A stretch of 64,000 nt of DNA from an uncultured Cryptobacterium sp. GTDB lineage: Bacteria > Actinomycetota > Coriobacteriia > Coriobacteriales > Eggerthellaceae. Numbering within the stretch: the stretch's first letter is position 1; the number at the start of each line of letters is the position of its first letter. Position numbers and translations under genes: made by a program. Shown here piece by piece: positions 26,689-34,155 of this stretch. The stretch lies in contig CATYOF010000006.1 in the NCBI GenBank assembly GCA_958410215.1, positions 48,278 to 112,277 on the forward strand, given 5' to 3'. The notes under the pieces are model-generated. The model had not been told where the DNA came from. It searched no databases and saw nothing but the letters and a program-made list of their open reading frames with translations.

Positions 26689-27699
26689 ATGATAATCCTA
26701 ATTGCTGGCACAACTCATACTGGAAAAACTAAACTCGCTCAAACACTTCTTGAACGTTTTCGTTACCCTACGCTTTCGTTGGATCATCTTAAAATGGGGC
26801 TTATCAGAAGTGGCGTATGTGATTTAACTCCCGAAGATGATGAATTGCTTGTTCCGTATCCATGGAGTATTACTGCCGAAATAATTAAGACTGCTATAGA
26901 AAACAACCAAAATCTCATTGTTGAAGGTTGCTATATCCCTTTTGACTGGCGTAATTCGTTTGAACCGCACTACTTATCCTCGATAGAGTACTGTTGCTTA
27001 ATCATGACGCCAAACTACATTACAACCCACAAACACGACATCATTCGTCACGCACATGATATAGAACAACGACTAAATGACTGCTTGGATGATTTATTTT
27101 TTGAAGAAATTATCCAAGAAAACGCTGATAATCTCGCAAAGTGCAACCACTATCAACTACCTTATTGCCTAATAGATGAAACCTACTCAACAGATAACCT
27201 TGTTATAGAGAAATTTGATGATGAGAACACAAAACCTCTCTTTGCTCACGATACTCTTAAAGCAGCGCAGCTCTTCTATGAAACAATACATGCAGTAAAT
27301 AAACTTGATTACTCTTCTGAACAGCTTGAAGCATGGGCGCCCATAGTCGAACCATTCCACAGCGAAAGCAAACAAAGAATTATTGATAAGATCTCAAATC
27401 AATATAGTGTTGCGGCAAAAGAATGTGGCCTATTGATAGGATTTGGAAGTCTTGATGAAAACCATGATGTAGATATGCTCTACGTTCATAAGGATAGACA
27501 ACAGCAAGGAATCGCCTCCCGTATTTTATCTAATCTCGAACAAGAAGCGCGAAACCACGGCAAAACAGAAATAGCAACTTTCGCATCAATAACTGCCCGG
27601 ACGTTCTTTACAAAGCAAGGGTATCAAGTAATTCGCGAAAATACTGTTATCAGAAATGGTGTTGAACTTAAGAATTATCTTATGGAAAAACAACTTTAA
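26689..27699 (+). CDS. Fusion of a P-loop kinase-like domain and a GNAT acetyltransferase
   Basis: A 336-residue two-domain protein. Residues 1 to about 190 form a small P-loop kinase-like domain with Walker A GTTHTGKTKL (7-16), LSLDHLKMGLIRSG after it, and VEGCYIPFDW as the likely acceptor or Walker B region. Residues about 205-336 form a GNAT N-acetyltransferase: LIGFGSLDENHDVDMLYVHKDRQQQGIASRIL contains the acetyl-CoA loop R/Q-x-x-G-I-A, and TARTFFTKQGYQVI is the terminal motif. Substrates are unknown; such pairs suggest modification of a small molecule by phosphorylation and acetylation. The gene is AT-rich relative to its neighbours, possibly acquired. The start has only TGGAAA upstream. 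Confidence 0.78.
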   Translation: MIILIAGTTHTGKTKLAQTLLERFRYPTLSLDHLKMGLIRSGVCDLTPEDDELLVPYPWSITAEIIKTAIENNQNLIVEGCYIPFDWRNSFEPHYLSSIEYCCLIMTPNYITTHKHDIIRHAHDIEQRLNDCLDDLFFEEIIQENADNLAKCNHYQLPYCLIDETYSTDNLVIEKFDDENTKPLFAHDTLKAAQLFYETIHAVNKLDYSSEQLEAWAPIVEPFHSESKQRIIDKISNQYSVAAKECGLLIGFGSLDENHDVDMLYVHKDRQQQGIASRILSNLEQEARNHGKTEIATFASITARTFFTKQGYQVIRENTVIRNGVELKNYLMEKQL

Positions 27700-27754
27700 A
27701 ATTATAAAAAGAAAACTTAAAACTATTCTGTAGTTCAACTTCAACAATCTACTT

Positions 27755-27790
27755 TCAAAAAAATAAAGCCTCCACTAGGGAGACTTTATT
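27755..27790 (-). terminator. Terminator hairpin between the GNAT fusion and rplT
   Basis: AATAAAG (27762-27768) and CTCC pair with GGAG and CTTTATT (27784-27790), with one internal mismatch. Read leftward it is followed by seven Ts (27757-27763), so it most likely ends the infC-rpmI-rplT transcript. Confidence 0.75.
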
Positions 27791-27841
27791 GTAGTAATTA
27801 TATTTCAGTTTATGTTTTGAAATATCAGCTCGAAAAGTATA

Positions 27842-27867
27842 TCCTGCTCTTGATTTCATGAGCAGGA
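27842..27867 (-). terminator. Hairpin immediately after rplT
   Basis: TCCTGCTC (27842-27849) pairs perfectly with GAGCAGGA (27860-27867). Read leftward it is followed by TATACTTTTC, a weak U tract. It may act in tandem with the stronger hairpin at 27755-27790. Confidence 0.5.
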
Positions 27868-27892
27868 CCAACACCTTCTCAAAAGTAGTAGA

Positions 27893-28246
27893 TTACAGAG
27901 CCTTCTTTGCTACTTCAGCCAAAGCTGCAAAAGCATCGGCATCGTTAACTGCCATGTCGGCCAAAACCTTACGGTCAAGCTCAACACCAGCCTTCTTCAA
28001 ACCGTTCATAAATACGGAATAGGAAAGGCCGTTAATGCGAGCAGCAGCGTTGATACGAGTAATCCAGAGACGACGAATCTCACGCTTCTTAGCACGACGA
28101 TCGCGATACTGGTACTGCAAAGAATGCTGTACCTGCTCTTTAGCAGCACGATAAGAACGAGACTTTGCGCCATAATAGCCCTTTGCACGGTTGAGAACAG
28201 TGCGGCGCTTCTTGTGGGCGTTAACTGCACGCTTTACACGAGGCAT
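27893..28246 (-). CDS. rplT: 50S ribosomal protein L20
   Basis: A 117-residue L20: MPRVKRAVNAHKKRRTVLNRAKGYYGAKSRSYR is the conserved basic N-terminal tail, and RRLWITRINAAARINGLSYSVFMNGLKKA the globular domain. It binds 23S rRNA early in 50S assembly and in many bacteria represses its own operon through the infC leader. The ribosome binding site is AAGGAGG. Last gene of infC-rpmI-rplT, 18 bases after rpmI. Confidence 0.98.
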   Translation of the reverse strand: MPRVKRAVNAHKKRRTVLNRAKGYYGAKSRSYRAAKEQVQHSLQYQYRDRRAKKREIRRLWITRINAAARINGLSYSVFMNGLKKAGVELDRKVLADMAVNDADAFAALAEVAKKAL

Positions 28247-28264
28247 ACTGAGTTCCTCCTTTTA

Positions 28265-28462
28265 CTAGCGAAGACCAAGGTTGCGAGCGATTACTTTGTT
28301 ATCAGCAGTTGCAACCTCAGTTTCGTGACGGAAATTACGCTTACGCTTCTGGCTTTTCTTGGTCATGATGTGAGACTTGTATGCCTTAGAGCGCATAATT
28401 TTACCGGAACCGGTAACGCGGAAGCGCTTTGCGGTGCCGCGATGAGTCTTCATCTTGGGCAT
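28265..28462 (-). CDS. rpmI: 50S ribosomal protein L35
   Basis: A 65-residue L35: MPKMKTHRGTAKRFRVTGSGKI, then SHIMTKKSQKRKRNFRH, are family-defining. Its ATG overlaps the infC stop by one base (TAATG) and is preceded by AAAGGA within infC, so translation is coupled. Confidence 0.98.
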   Translation of the reverse strand: MPKMKTHRGTAKRFRVTGSGKIMRSKAYKSHIMTKKSQKRKRNFRHETEVATADNKVIARNLGLR

Positions 28463-29016
28463 TAGTTGTCCTTTCCCTGTTCATCCTTCTTTTTCTTTAC
28501 CGTCTGTGGCAACGGAGCAATAAGCATATGCATGTTACGGCCTTCCATCTTTGGCTGGTTTTCGATAACCGCAACATCCTTAAGATCATCAGCCAAACGC
28601 TCAAGAATACTTAAGCCCTGTTCCGGATGAGACATTTCGCGACCACGGAACATAATGGTGATCTTAACCTTGGAACCAGCTGCCAAGAAACGCATAACAT
28701 GCTTTTTCTTGGTAGTGTAGTCCCCAATATCAATTTTGGGGCGGAATTTCATTTCCTTGGTTTCAATCTTGCTCTGATTCTTACGAGCCTGCTTAGCCTT
28801 AATGGCTTGATCGTACTTGAACTTGCCATAGTCCATAATGCGACATACGGGGGGTTGTGCCTGAGGCGCGATCTCTACCAGATCGTATCCCTCGTTGTCG
28901 GCGATGCGCTGAGCCTGCTCAATAGGAAAAATTCCCAACTGGGATCCGTCGTAGGCAATCAAACGGCATTCCTTAACCCTAATGGCTTCATTAAGCCTTG
29001 GTTCCTGAGCTGCTAT
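28462..29016 (-). CDS. infC: Translation initiation factor IF-3 with an AUA start codon
   Basis: IF-3 keeps ribosomal subunits apart and proofreads initiator tRNA and start codons. The N-terminal domain (PRLNEAIRVKECRLIAYDGSQLGI), the linker (MDYGKFKYDQAIKAKQARKNQ) and the C-terminal domain (KFRPKIDIGDYTTKKKHVMRFL) are normal. The start is set at ATA (29014-29016), giving 184 residues beginning (M)AAQEPRLNEAIRVKE, because AGGAGG (29025-29030) lies exactly eight bases upstream. Any upstream start, such as 29067, would translate through this ribosome binding site. Rare AUU, AUC or AUA starts are known for infC and allow IF-3 to repress its own translation. Confidence 0.93.
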   Translation of the reverse strand: MAAQEPRLNEAIRVKECRLIAYDGSQLGIFPIEQAQRIADNEGYDLVEIAPQAQPPVCRIMDYGKFKYDQAIKAKQARKNQSKIETKEMKFRPKIDIGDYTTKKKHVMRFLAAGSKVKITIMFRGREMSHPEQGLSILERLADDLKDVAVIENQPKMEGRNMHMLIAPLPQTVKKKKDEQGKDN

Positions 29017-29248
29017 GGTGCCCACCTCCTTCTTTCTTCGATCCGGTGCTACCATGCACAAACTCATATAACCTTACTGCATAAAAAAACCTGCATCGCA
29101 CACGATTGCAGGTCACACGAATACTCGTACTATACGAGAAGTTATTCATATAACCCATCAGCTACAATCTTGCGCCGAACTAGGTGGAAGCTTTAGGCTT
29201 CACTTCAAAACAGCTTGTATATAGTACCATCCTTGCGACGAATGTAAA
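29017..29248 (-). promoter_or_regulatory. infC operon promoter and structured leader
   Basis: A promoter-like pair read leftward is TTTACA (29243-29248) and TACTAT (29221-29226) with a 16-base spacer. The leader of about 200 bases contains GAAGC-CTAAA-GCTTC, a stem CTCGTA/TACGAG at about 29124-29135, and then a terminator at 29083-29113. This layout fits attenuation by L20 or IF-3 as known for infC-rpmI-rplT operons. The exact antiterminator was not resolved. Confidence 0.6.
29083..29113 (-). terminator. Attenuator-type terminator in the infC leader
   Basis: Read leftward, ACCTGCAATCG pairs with CGATGCAGGT (one bulged A) over a four-base loop, then runs into seven Ts (29083-29089). It sits about 65 bases before the infC start and inside its leader, so it probably acts as a conditional terminator. 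Confidence 0.85.
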
Positions 29249-29354
29249 GGTCATCTTAGAATTATTTTAACCTACACACATTTAACACGTAACTACACAA
29301 TCACTAACAAAAAAATGCTAAGGACGATAGATACGAAAGTAGGAAAACTTGTGC

Positions 29355-30896
29355 TCATTGCCACGAAATAGCTGGTGGCGTAAGTATAAAGGTAAGAAAA
29401 ATAAATATCAAAAACCAAGAAAGCGGCACGCAGAGTGCGAAAATAAGCGCCCGCAGCGGAAACGAAAAACGACAGAACTGCGGAAAGCGTCTAAATAACA
29501 ATCTCTTGTCCAGAAAGACATAGGTAATAGATGTCCAAGACAAACCAACCAACGCAAGATTACCGTATGCCCTATACCAAAGCGGAAAGCCCTGAAGCGA
29601 ATCATCGGCTGGGTTGACAAGAGAAGATACACAAGCAACCACAACTAAAACCCACAATAAAAGGAGCACAACATTCCACGCTATGCCCACTCCATAGGGC
29701 ACACGCATAAAAAACTTTGTAAACGCGTTAGCAAGAGGTGATCTGCGGTGCACCGATGGACGCTGGTTGCTCTGCATACTCAAAACATCTCGTTTTTGCG
29801 GAGAAACTTCAGCCTTGTGCGAACTGGATTTATTAGCGACTGTCAACCTATTCGATGCCTGCTCAAACGCGTTTTGAAGCGCAGCGACGGAATCGTAGCG
29901 ATCTTTAGGGTCAAACGCACACGCGCGAGAAATAGTGCAACGATATTCCTCGGGAATGCGATAATCAGCAAAATCCGCTTCACGAACCTTTGACGAAGCT
30001 GTTTCTTCCGTTAGGCAGTAATACAGCAACATGCCAAGGGCATACACATCACTGCGGACATCGGTTTGCCCGTAGCCGAATTGCTCTGGCGGCGCATATT
30101 CTCGTGTACCAAAGCGGACCGTATCGTTATCTGAATCATCACGATATTCTCGAGCAATGCCAAAATCAATCAGCGTTAGGCGATTGAACGACATGATAAT
30201 ATTGCCTGGTTTTAAATCTCTATGAATAAGCGGCGGATTAAATTTCTCGTGCAATTCACGTACTGCACTGCACAACCGTGGAAATACTTCTTTGGCTAAG
30301 TCAACCGAAGGGTCACAGCGATACACCACTTCCTGTAAGGTTTCACCCTGAACGTATTCCATAACCACAATAAGCGTGTTGTGCAAGAAATAGCATTCAT
30401 AGATAGTTGGCAAAAACGAAAAGGACTGCCCCTTTTGTTGAGCGTTATAAAGCTTTTCGTACGCAGAACCTACCCCTGCTTCAATGTTGAGATATTTCCG
30501 AATATAGGGACCGGACTTCGTGCCATCCGGCTCGCACTTATAAACCAGTTGTGTTTCTTCAAAGTCGGACTTCTTCAATACGCGACCAACCACATATTCA
30601 TTATCGTGATCTACTCGCTTTAGAAGCTGCGCCAACTCATCGGAATCATTGTCGTTTTCGCACGACTGCAGAGTAGAATCGTCGGAGTTGTTACCAACGC
30701 CATTATCGACATCACGAGTAATACTACGAGCAAGTTCATCAGCGTTTCCATTATTTCTAGATATACGACTATCCACCATTTGAGAAGCAGAAAAACCCTG
30801 CATCTTTGTTTCAAATGCAGGGTTCGGTAATTCATCGCATTCTTCTGTATGCAAAACGCTCTTATTCAACCAGCTAATCCTTGTTGCATGTTCCAA
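29355..30896 (-). CDS. Membrane-anchored serine/threonine protein kinase
   Basis: A 513-residue Hanks-type kinase. About 95 disordered residues precede the kinase domain (about 100-350). The active site is complete: YIRKYLN (putative K134), HRDLKPGN at 225-232, IDFGIAREY with DFG at 244-246, and FGTREYAPPEQFG. The glycine-rich loop is poorly formed (VGRVLKKSDFEE). The C-terminus has three hydrophobic segments (about 405-435, 445-470 and 480-508), so it is membrane-bound with no PASTA or other sensor outside. The start is a TTG at 30896 without a good ribosome binding site and may be wrong. It is 12 bases downstream of an XRE regulator gene. Confidence 0.88.
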   Translation of the reverse strand: MEHATRISWLNKSVLHTEECDELPNPAFETKMQGFSASQMVDSRISRNNGNADELARSITRDVDNGVGNNSDDSTLQSCENDNDSDELAQLLKRVDHDNEYVVGRVLKKSDFEETQLVYKCEPDGTKSGPYIRKYLNIEAGVGSAYEKLYNAQQKGQSFSFLPTIYECYFLHNTLIVVMEYVQGETLQEVVYRCDPSVDLAKEVFPRLCSAVRELHEKFNPPLIHRDLKPGNIIMSFNRLTLIDFGIAREYRDDSDNDTVRFGTREYAPPEQFGYGQTDVRSDVYALGMLLYYCLTEETASSKVREADFADYRIPEEYRCTISRACAFDPKDRYDSVAALQNAFEQASNRLTVANKSSSHKAEVSPQKRDVLSMQSNQRPSVHRRSPLANAFTKFFMRVPYGVGIAWNVVLLLLWVLVVVACVSSLVNPADDSLQGFPLWYRAYGNLALVGLSWTSITYVFLDKRLLFRRFPQFCRFSFPLRALIFALCVPLSWFLIFIFLTFILTPPAISWQ

Positions 30897-30908
30897 CGAA
30901 CAGCATGT

Positions 30909-31328
30909 CTAACAAATTGTTTCTTCACCAAAGCGATACAGCTCTTCATCGGTTTTTTGGAGAGAATATCCCTTATCAACACAAAAAATGATAATGGCAT
31001 CATGCCGGTTTTTGCAATACAGTTCATTAACTCCAGCCGCTTGTAAAAGTCGGTCGGTTTCTTTTAGCGAAAGGTGCATAGCAAGCGCAATCGCAAGTAT
31101 TTTGTCACGCTTTGCGCCTCGTTGCCCAGTGAAAATTTGATAGCCAAATGTTTCATTGAGTCCCGCAGCTTTTACCACTTCGGAACGTTTTAGTCCCTTC
31201 TTTTCCAGAAGTTCTTGAAGGTATTCTGGCAACGTTCGTACACCCACATCGTTTTTCGAAATAAACGTAGTAGCACTAGGGGAAGCAAGTAATTCATCAA
31301 GAAGTTCTTCTGTTAGAGGCTCTTCCAT
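30909..31328 (-). CDS. XRE-type helix-turn-helix protein paired with the kinase
   Basis: A 139-residue protein. An acidic N-terminus (MEEPLTEELLDELLAS) is followed by a helix-turn-helix LPEYLQELLEKKGLKRSEVVKAAGLNETFGYQIFTGQRG (about 33-72) and a C-terminal region ending in DKGYSLQKTDEELYRFGEET. It probably binds DNA or acts with the kinase just downstream; from memory, this regulator type often sits beside Hanks-type kinase genes. The start is set at ATG 31328. A longer reading from TTG 31448 would overlap the preceding gene and add 40 Arg/Lys-rich residues with no ribosome binding site. RBS at 31328 is weak (AGAAAGAAA). Confidence 0.78.
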   Translation of the reverse strand: MEEPLTEELLDELLASPSATTFISKNDVGVRTLPEYLQELLEKKGLKRSEVVKAAGLNETFGYQIFTGQRGAKRDKILAIALAMHLSLKETDRLLQAAGVNELYCKNRHDAIIIFCVDKGYSLQKTDEELYRFGEETIC

Positions 31329-31441
31329 ACGTTTCTTTCTGCGTCGATTTCGTTTTCTTTTCGAATAACTGTAGCACGAAGAACCCCATTGACCAAAAGA
31401 AGCGCCTTGCAAACGTCTAACACGAAGAGGGTAACGCACTT

Positions 31442-32161
31442 TTACCAAGCCGTAACGTCACCACGCTCATAGGAATCGATTTCACTAGGATCACATAACG
31501 TACTTGCTTCAAACTTCCATGAAGCTCCCGCTTTTACATCATTTGCATTTGCGTAAGCGTTGCCAATCTGAGCACCATCTGCATCATATATATTGTAGGA
31601 AATCTGCACGTAACTTAAATCTTTATCAGTGTTATTAGTAAAAGTTCCCGTAATCATCGCATTATATTCATTTGAAGTATCGAGTGTTTCTTCGGCTATA
31701 GAATAATCAGCTTCAGCAGTAGAAGCTTCACCAGAAGAATCAATACCGGAATCTGCACTTGACGAGGCTGCCGAATCGCTAATTGTTGGAGTAGTTGCTT
31801 CATCAATGGCAGCCGAATACATACTTTGCGTAGCCAGGACAATCACACAAGACAAAACGGTAATAATAAGCGCAGCGATAGCGATACCCTTACCGGATTT
31901 CTTTCCTCTCATGGTGCCAACTAAACCAATAATGGCAAAGATAACGCCTAATAATCCAAGGATAAATGACAAGTTATTAATAATAGGAAGAAACGAAGTT
32001 AACAAGGCAACAATGCCAAGCACTAAAGCAGTAATTGCCATGGCAGATTTCCGCTTGGGATATTGAAACTGTTCAGAGCGATGCTGTCCATAAGGATCTC
32101 TACCTGCAGGAGGCTGGTTCATCGGTCCTTGATTATAGGATGGTTGTTGATACTGTGTCAT
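31442..32161 (-). CDS. Membrane protein with DUF4190-like helices and an FxLYD-type extracellular domain
   Basis: A 239-residue protein. A Pro/Gln/Tyr-rich cytoplasmic N-terminus (residues 1-38) precedes a DUF4190-like helical pair (about 40-85: SAMAITALVLGIVALLTSFLP, then SFILGLLGVIFAIIGLVG) and a third helix (about 92-112, GIAIAALIITVLSCVIVLA). A Ser/Ala/Asp linker leads to a beta domain (about 165-239) of FxLYD type: NAMITGTFTNNTDKDLSYVQ and WKFEAST. Probably an envelope protein with an external sensor or adhesion-like fold. It heads the leftward cluster with the XRE regulator and kinase. GGCGGTACC precedes the ATG. Confidence 0.75.
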   Translation of the reverse strand: MTQYQQPSYNQGPMNQPPAGRDPYGQHRSEQFQYPKRKSAMAITALVLGIVALLTSFLPIINNLSFILGLLGVIFAIIGLVGTMRGKKSGKGIAIAALIITVLSCVIVLATQSMYSAAIDEATTPTISDSAASSSADSGIDSSGEASTAEADYSIAEETLDTSNEYNAMITGTFTNNTDKDLSYVQISYNIYDADGAQIGNAYANANDVKAGASWKFEASTLCDPSEIDSYERGDVTAW

Positions 32162-32203
32162 AGGTACCGCCTTTCAACTATGTAGCTTTAACTAAACGAT
32201 TGC

Positions 32204-32246
32204 GCGCCTTACGCAGAGCGCTTTAGCGAAAGCGCCGATAAGGTGC
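32204..32246 (-). promoter_or_regulatory. 5'-UTR hairpin upstream of the DUF4190-type gene
   Basis: GCGCTTT-AGCG-AAAGCGC (32218-32235) is nested inside GCGCCTTA (32204-32211) paired with TAAGGTGC (32239-32246), separated by an asymmetric internal loop. It lies 43-85 bases before the start at 32161 and may be a leader structure. A second perfect hairpin, TTTCATTAGCT-CCC-AGCTAATGAAA, is at 32277-32301. Confidence 0.5.
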
Positions 32247-32318
32247 AAGAAAGACAATACTTATAACGAAAATCGATTTCATTAGCTCCCAGCTAATGAA
32301 ATGTAATTGGTTGCAATA

Positions 32319-32377
32319 GAAAAAATGCTTGTTGCGTTTGGGGCCCGCATCAGCATTGAACCCCAAACACAACAAGC
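32319..32377 (-). terminator. Rho-independent terminator of the aconitase-X operon
   Basis: GCTTGTTGCGTTTGGGG (32327-32343) pairs with CCCCAAACACAACAAGC (32361-32377) with one mismatch over a 17-base loop. Read leftward it ends in ATTTTTTC. It lies 18 bases after the small-subunit stop. Confidence 0.92.
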
Positions 32378-32394
32378 AAATCGATCATACAAGG

Positions 32395-32838
32395 CTAATT
32401 TACTTCCACCACGCCATCTTCTTTGACGGTGATAGTCATTCCATCCTGCACGTAAGACAAAAAGTCTTCTCCAAGTGAATCTACTACTGGCATGGAAACA
32501 TCATCCAACCATACATCCGCCAACACCGCACCTGCAGCAGCCAAAGAATCTATTGGTTCAGAAAACAACATGCACGCAGGTTGGCGTTTCATAGCGCAAG
32601 CACAATACAGTACTAACCCACCAGTCGTAGACCCAATTGTTTGAGGCAAGCACAGCGCTTTCCCCGCCATGAGTTTTCCGTATAAATCGGAATTATTTTG
32701 ATCTCCACACGTTGCCTTCTTGTCGCCAAACTGCAAAGCTTTCTGAAACGAAGCTAGCGTATTAAGCCCACCATGACTTACTACTGCCTCGGCAGAAATA
32801 ACACCTGGAGATACCACTCTTCCCTGAAACATTTTCAT
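32395..32838 (-). CDS. Aconitase X small (swivel) subunit
   Basis: A 147-residue DUF126 protein, the swivel subunit of two-part aconitase X enzymes. It has MFQGRVVSPGVISAEAVVS near the start and the active-site loop ALCLPQTIGSTTGGLVLYCAC (about 60-80), whose serine is catalytic in characterised members. Known two-subunit AcnX enzymes are bacterial cis-3-hydroxy-L-proline dehydratase and archaeal phosphomevalonate dehydratase. Its ATG overlaps the large-subunit stop by one base (TAATG), as expected for an obligate pair. Substrate is not evident from sequence. Confidence 0.85.
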   Translation of the reverse strand: MKMFQGRVVSPGVISAEAVVSHGGLNTLASFQKALQFGDKKATCGDQNNSDLYGKLMAGKALCLPQTIGSTTGGLVLYCACAMKRQPACMLFSEPIDSLAAAGAVLADVWLDDVSMPVVDSLGEDFLSYVQDGMTITVKEDGVVEVN

Positions 32839-34124
32839 TAGTAAGCATCCCCTCTCGTAATTTGCTGCAGAATTTCATCGTCAGTGTAATACCGTGCGCT
32901 GGTATACGTACGCAGCTTGTTGCTTGACGTTATAACTGGCATCTTTTCACTGAGCGGATTATTCATATACATTAACGGGCATATATAAGAAACAATTACA
33001 CCGCACTGCTTCAACCGAGCTGCATAAGGCGTTTCGTTAAACTTTTGAATAACTGCCGGAGCAGCCGCAAACACCGTAGGAATTACTACCCGCTGTTTGC
33101 CTGCATTAGAAAGAGCATCTTCAATTCGTTCAGTCCACGAAGTAAGCTGCTCTAAACTCATATGAGGACATCCCATAAAGCAGAGTTTTGGTTTTGCATC
33201 CCTATTTTTCCAAATAACGGGATACGAATCATACACACGTTGTAATTCAGTATCATCAATGACATAGGTTTGAGCGCCTTCGGCGATAAGCGATCTTCCC
33301 TCTTTTACTGCCTCTGGAGTAATACCTTCCACATGATACAGACCAACCGCGCCATTAGATGCCGTTGCTGCTCCAAAGTCCTTCAGGTACGTTTTGGCAG
33401 CATCGTCCAGTTCGCCCAACCAGGAATCTAAACCAACAATATAAGGAACATCTTCCATGACCTTCATACCAATGGCGGACCCTAACAGCTGCGCTTCGGG
33501 CTTTTTGGAAGTTTTAACCTCAATAATCCAGGTAGCCTTACGCCCTTCATCGGTTAACAAACCAAAATAAGGAACATATCCCACCACGGATCCCATTAAA
33601 TCTATAATGCCGGAGTTTCTGTTACAGCGAGCTCCTAGCACCGAATTAGCATACACTACCGCCGAAGATTCCGACCAGGAAAGCACATCCCCAAATTCAG
33701 GACAGTTTCCTACTTCATCCATATAACACGTGCAGGTAAACGCATCTTTATCCATCAAGCCAAGCTTTTGGAGCTGTCCTTCGTAAAAGTCCTGCTTAGA
33801 ATACATAAAATGCTTAAACACGATATTCTGCAAAAACGAACTGGGCACATTCGGATCTAGCGGACGAGGATCAGCAGAAAACGGCTGTTTAGAAACGGCA
33901 CCTGTTTCAATAAGCTTATCCATAAGGTCGTACACAGGCCCTAGTGCCTTTAGACCAAACGAAGTAACCAAATGGTTATACGTACTGGTCACCGGCACCA
34001 TAGAGGTTGCACCAAACAATTCGCCATACCGCACCAGGGTTTCCATAACCTTCGCAAGAGTATCGCCCTTGCTGCCTTGCAGAATAGCTTCTTGTTCTTC
34101 GGTTAAGGTCATATGATGTTTCAT
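32838..34124 (-). CDS. Aconitase X large (catalytic) subunit
   Basis: A 428-residue DUF521 protein, the iron-sulfur subunit of aconitase X. Features are VPVTSTYNHLVTSFGLKAL near 42-62, the cluster and active-site region TCTCYMDEVGNCPEFGDVLSWSESSAVVYANSVLGARCNRNSG (about 128-170, four cysteines), and KPKLCFMGCPHMSLEQL near 315 with further cysteines. It catalyses dehydration, probably of a hydroxy acid or 3-hydroxyproline-type substrate. AAGGTGGAG precedes the ATG. It is 31 bases downstream of the flavoprotein gene, so a flavoprotein-AcnX operon is likely. Confidence 0.86.
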   Translation of the reverse strand: MKHHMTLTEEQEAILQGSKGDTLAKVMETLVRYGELFGATSMVPVTSTYNHLVTSFGLKALGPVYDLMDKLIETGAVSKQPFSADPRPLDPNVPSSFLQNIVFKHFMYSKQDFYEGQLQKLGLMDKDAFTCTCYMDEVGNCPEFGDVLSWSESSAVVYANSVLGARCNRNSGIIDLMGSVVGYVPYFGLLTDEGRKATWIIEVKTSKKPEAQLLGSAIGMKVMEDVPYIVGLDSWLGELDDAAKTYLKDFGAATASNGAVGLYHVEGITPEAVKEGRSLIAEGAQTYVIDDTELQRVYDSYPVIWKNRDAKPKLCFMGCPHMSLEQLTSWTERIEDALSNAGKQRVVIPTVFAAAPAVIQKFNETPYAARLKQCGVIVSYICPLMYMNNPLSEKMPVITSSNKLRTYTSARYYTDDEILQQITRGDAY

Positions 34125-34155
34125 AACTCCACCTTAAAAACGGTTTTATAACACC

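Noticed and set aside
28462..29067. IF-3 starting at 29067
   Set aside because: This reading would translate the AGGAGG ribosome binding site and the upstream leader as protein (RRKKEVGT). ATA at 29016 has ideal spacing and matches the family start.
30909..31448. XRE protein starting at 31448
   Set aside because: The extra 40 residues are Arg/Lys-rich, overlap the end of the preceding gene and have no ribosome binding site.
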